Assembly: GCF_018860525.1 (NCBI RefSeq)
Contig: NZ_JAHKPM010000006.1
Span: 1 to 64,000, forward strand
Length of the DNA stretch: 64,000 nt
Source: Vibrio hepatarius
GTDB taxonomy: Bacteria > Pseudomonadota > Gammaproteobacteria > Enterobacterales > Vibrionaceae
Direction of reading: 5' to 3'
Below, piece after piece: positions 62,752-64,000 of the stretch. Below the pieces are notes generated by a model, which was not told the DNA's origin, did not search any database, and worked only from the letters and a program-made list of their open reading frames with translations. The first letter of the stretch is position 1, and each line of letters begins with the position of its first letter. Both the position numbers and the translations under genes were made by a program.

Positions 62752-64000
62752 TTATAACTCCACACCAGGACTAAGTGTTGCAGGTAAAATTGTTTCACCA
62801 CCTTCCATTGACGCCATAGGGTACGCACAATAATCAGCAGCGTAATACGCGCTAGGGCGCAAGTTTCCTGATGCACCAGGCCCACCAAATGGGGCATCAC
62901 CACTTGCACCAGTAAGCTGGCGATTACGATTCACAATACCAGCACGAATGTTATCCACAAAATAGTTCCACTCATCATCATCAGTTGAAACTAAACCTGC
63001 CGACAAACCAAAGCGCGTGTCATTGGCCAGCTCAACAGCTTTCTCTAAGCCTTGATATCGAACAACCTGAAGCAAAGGACCGAAGTATTCCTCATCAGGT
63101 AAATCAGCAATTGGCGTTACATCGATGATACCCGGCGTAACAAACGCAGCTTCACCCGCTTTTGCTTCTAATAAGCTTTGCCCACCAAGTTTGACCAAAT
63201 TGGATTGAGCTTGCAGAATAAAGTCCGCCGCCGCTTTTGAAATCTGTGGCCCCATAAAGGGAGCTGGCTCTGAAAATGGCTGACCAACAACAATCTTCTG
63301 TGTTGCTTCAAGTAGCTTACTTACCAATACATCGCCTTTTTCTCCACTCGGGATGTAAAGGCGACGCGCACATGTACAACGTTGACCTGCGCTAATAAAC
63401 GCCGATTGAATAATGGTATAAACCGTCGCATCCAGCTCACCGTATTGCTCGGAAATCACCATGGGGTTATTGCCGCCCATTTCTAGAGCTAGCATTTTAT
63501 CAGGTTGTCCTGCAAATTGACGATGGAGAATATGACCGGTATTAGCACTACCAGTAAATAGAACGCCATCAATGCCTTTTGACTCAGCCAGTGCTACTCC
63601 TGTTTCCTTCGCTCCTTGAACCAAGTTAATCACACCAACAGGCAAGCCTGCTTGCTGCCACAGCTTCATCGCAAATTCACCCGTTAGTGGCGTCTGTTCC
63701 GATGGTTTAAAGACCACGGTGTTACCGGCTAATAGCGCGGGGACAATATGTCCATTGGGTAAGTGGCCAGGGAAATTATAGGGACCAAACACGGCCAATA
63801 CACCTAGGGGGCGATGGCGTAAAACAATATGATTACCAGCAGCTTCACGCCGCGATCCACCGGTACGGTCATGGTAGGCACGAATTGATATGGCAATTTT
63901 TCCAGCCATTGCCGCCGCTTCCGTTCTCGTTTCCCATAAGGGCTTACCCGTTTCTTTAGCGATAATCTCAGCGATTTTTTCACTGTTCTGTTTCAATTTT
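62752..64000 (-). CDS. astD: Succinylglutamic semialdehyde dehydrogenase (5' part outside window)
   Basis: NAD-dependent aldehyde dehydrogenase of the AST arginine pathway. Present are the Rossmann segment [20 protein letters not shown], the general-base ALEMGGNNP and the catalytic cysteine in [13 protein letters not shown], plus [20 protein letters not shown] and ASMEGG near the end. About 70 N-terminal residues lie beyond base 64000 when compared with the usual 485-aa length. The methionine near 63996 is internal. Confidence 0.93.
   Translation of the reverse strand, partial: KLKQNSEKIAEIIAKETGKPLWETRTEAAAMAGKIAISIRAYHDRTGGSRREAAGNHIVLRHRPLGVLAVFGPYNFPGHLPNGHIVPALLAGNTVVFKPSEQTPLTGEFAMKLWQQAGLPVGVINLVQGAKETGVALAESKGIDGVLFTGSANTGHILHRQFAGQPDKMLALEMGGNNPMVISEQYGELDATVYTIIQSAFISAGQRCTCARRLYIPSGEKGDVLVSKLLEATQKIVVGQPFSEPAPFMGPQISKAAADFILQAQSNLVKLGGQSLLEAKAGEAAFVTPGIIDVTPIADLPDEEYFGPLLQVVRYQGLEKAVELANDTRFGLSAGLVSTDDDEWNYFVDNIRAGIVNRNRQLTGASGDAPFGGPGASGNLRPSAYYAADYCAYPMASMEGGETILPATLSPGVEL

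Overview
The window looks like the larger chromosome of a Vibrio or a close relative in the Vibrionaceae. The reasons are a motX gene for the Na+-driven polar flagellar motor, the gene order slyD-yheV-kefB-kefG-yheS-yheT-yheU-prkB-crp, the S10-spc-alpha ribosomal protein cluster, a cysDN-transporter-cysC operon and the neighbours zur, dusA and pspG. The assignment rests on recognised proteins and gene order only.

Layout. Bases 1-365 are the promoters and leader of an rRNA operon that runs leftward off the window. Bases 545-4891 hold cysJIH (sulfite reductase and PAPS reductase). Then come a small unknown gene, an outer-membrane barrel protein, pspG with a sigma-54 promoter, and dusA. From 7549 to about 16.9 kb the zur-dusA neighbourhood, which is contiguous in relatives, is split by an accessory island. 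It holds a tyrosine integrase beside the 5' end of dusA, a two-gene CBASS anti-phage operon (Cap15 effector plus CD-NTase), a 3'-altered RAYT transposase flanked by 30-bp direct repeats, a small lipoprotein, a gene remnant, a large unrecognised ~930-aa protein, an RNA-like region with orphan terminators, and a small secreted protein.

The core resumes with zur, a CheX-like gene, the sulfate activation operon cobA/cysD/cysN/SLC13 transporter/cysC, cpdB, a Crp/Fnr-type regulator, elaA with an EamA exporter, and an oapA/ytfB-fklB divergent pair. From 29.4 to 43.1 kb lie the alpha (rplQ-rpoA-rpsD-rpsK-rpsM), spc (rpmJ-secY ... rplN) and S10 (rpsQ ... rpsJ) ribosomal operons, all leftward, with leader, promoter and terminator signals. 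Next are rlmB-rnr, an unusual two-gene membrane/MCP-like operon, motX with a FliA-type promoter, purA, an isoaspartyl peptidase, slyD, yheV, kefB-kefG, yheS, yheT, yheU, prkB, crp, a periplasmic solute-binding-like protein, a DUF1338 gene and astD (cut by the right edge).

How genes work together. CysD/N/C, CysH and CysI/J form the assimilatory sulfate pathway. CobA supplies the siroheme precursor for CysI, and the SLC13 protein in the operon may import sulfate. Cap15 and the CD-NTase should form a complete type I CBASS. The two most obscure items are the ~930-aa island protein, which has a Fur-like box upstream, and the degenerate chemoreceptor-like operon between rnr and motX.
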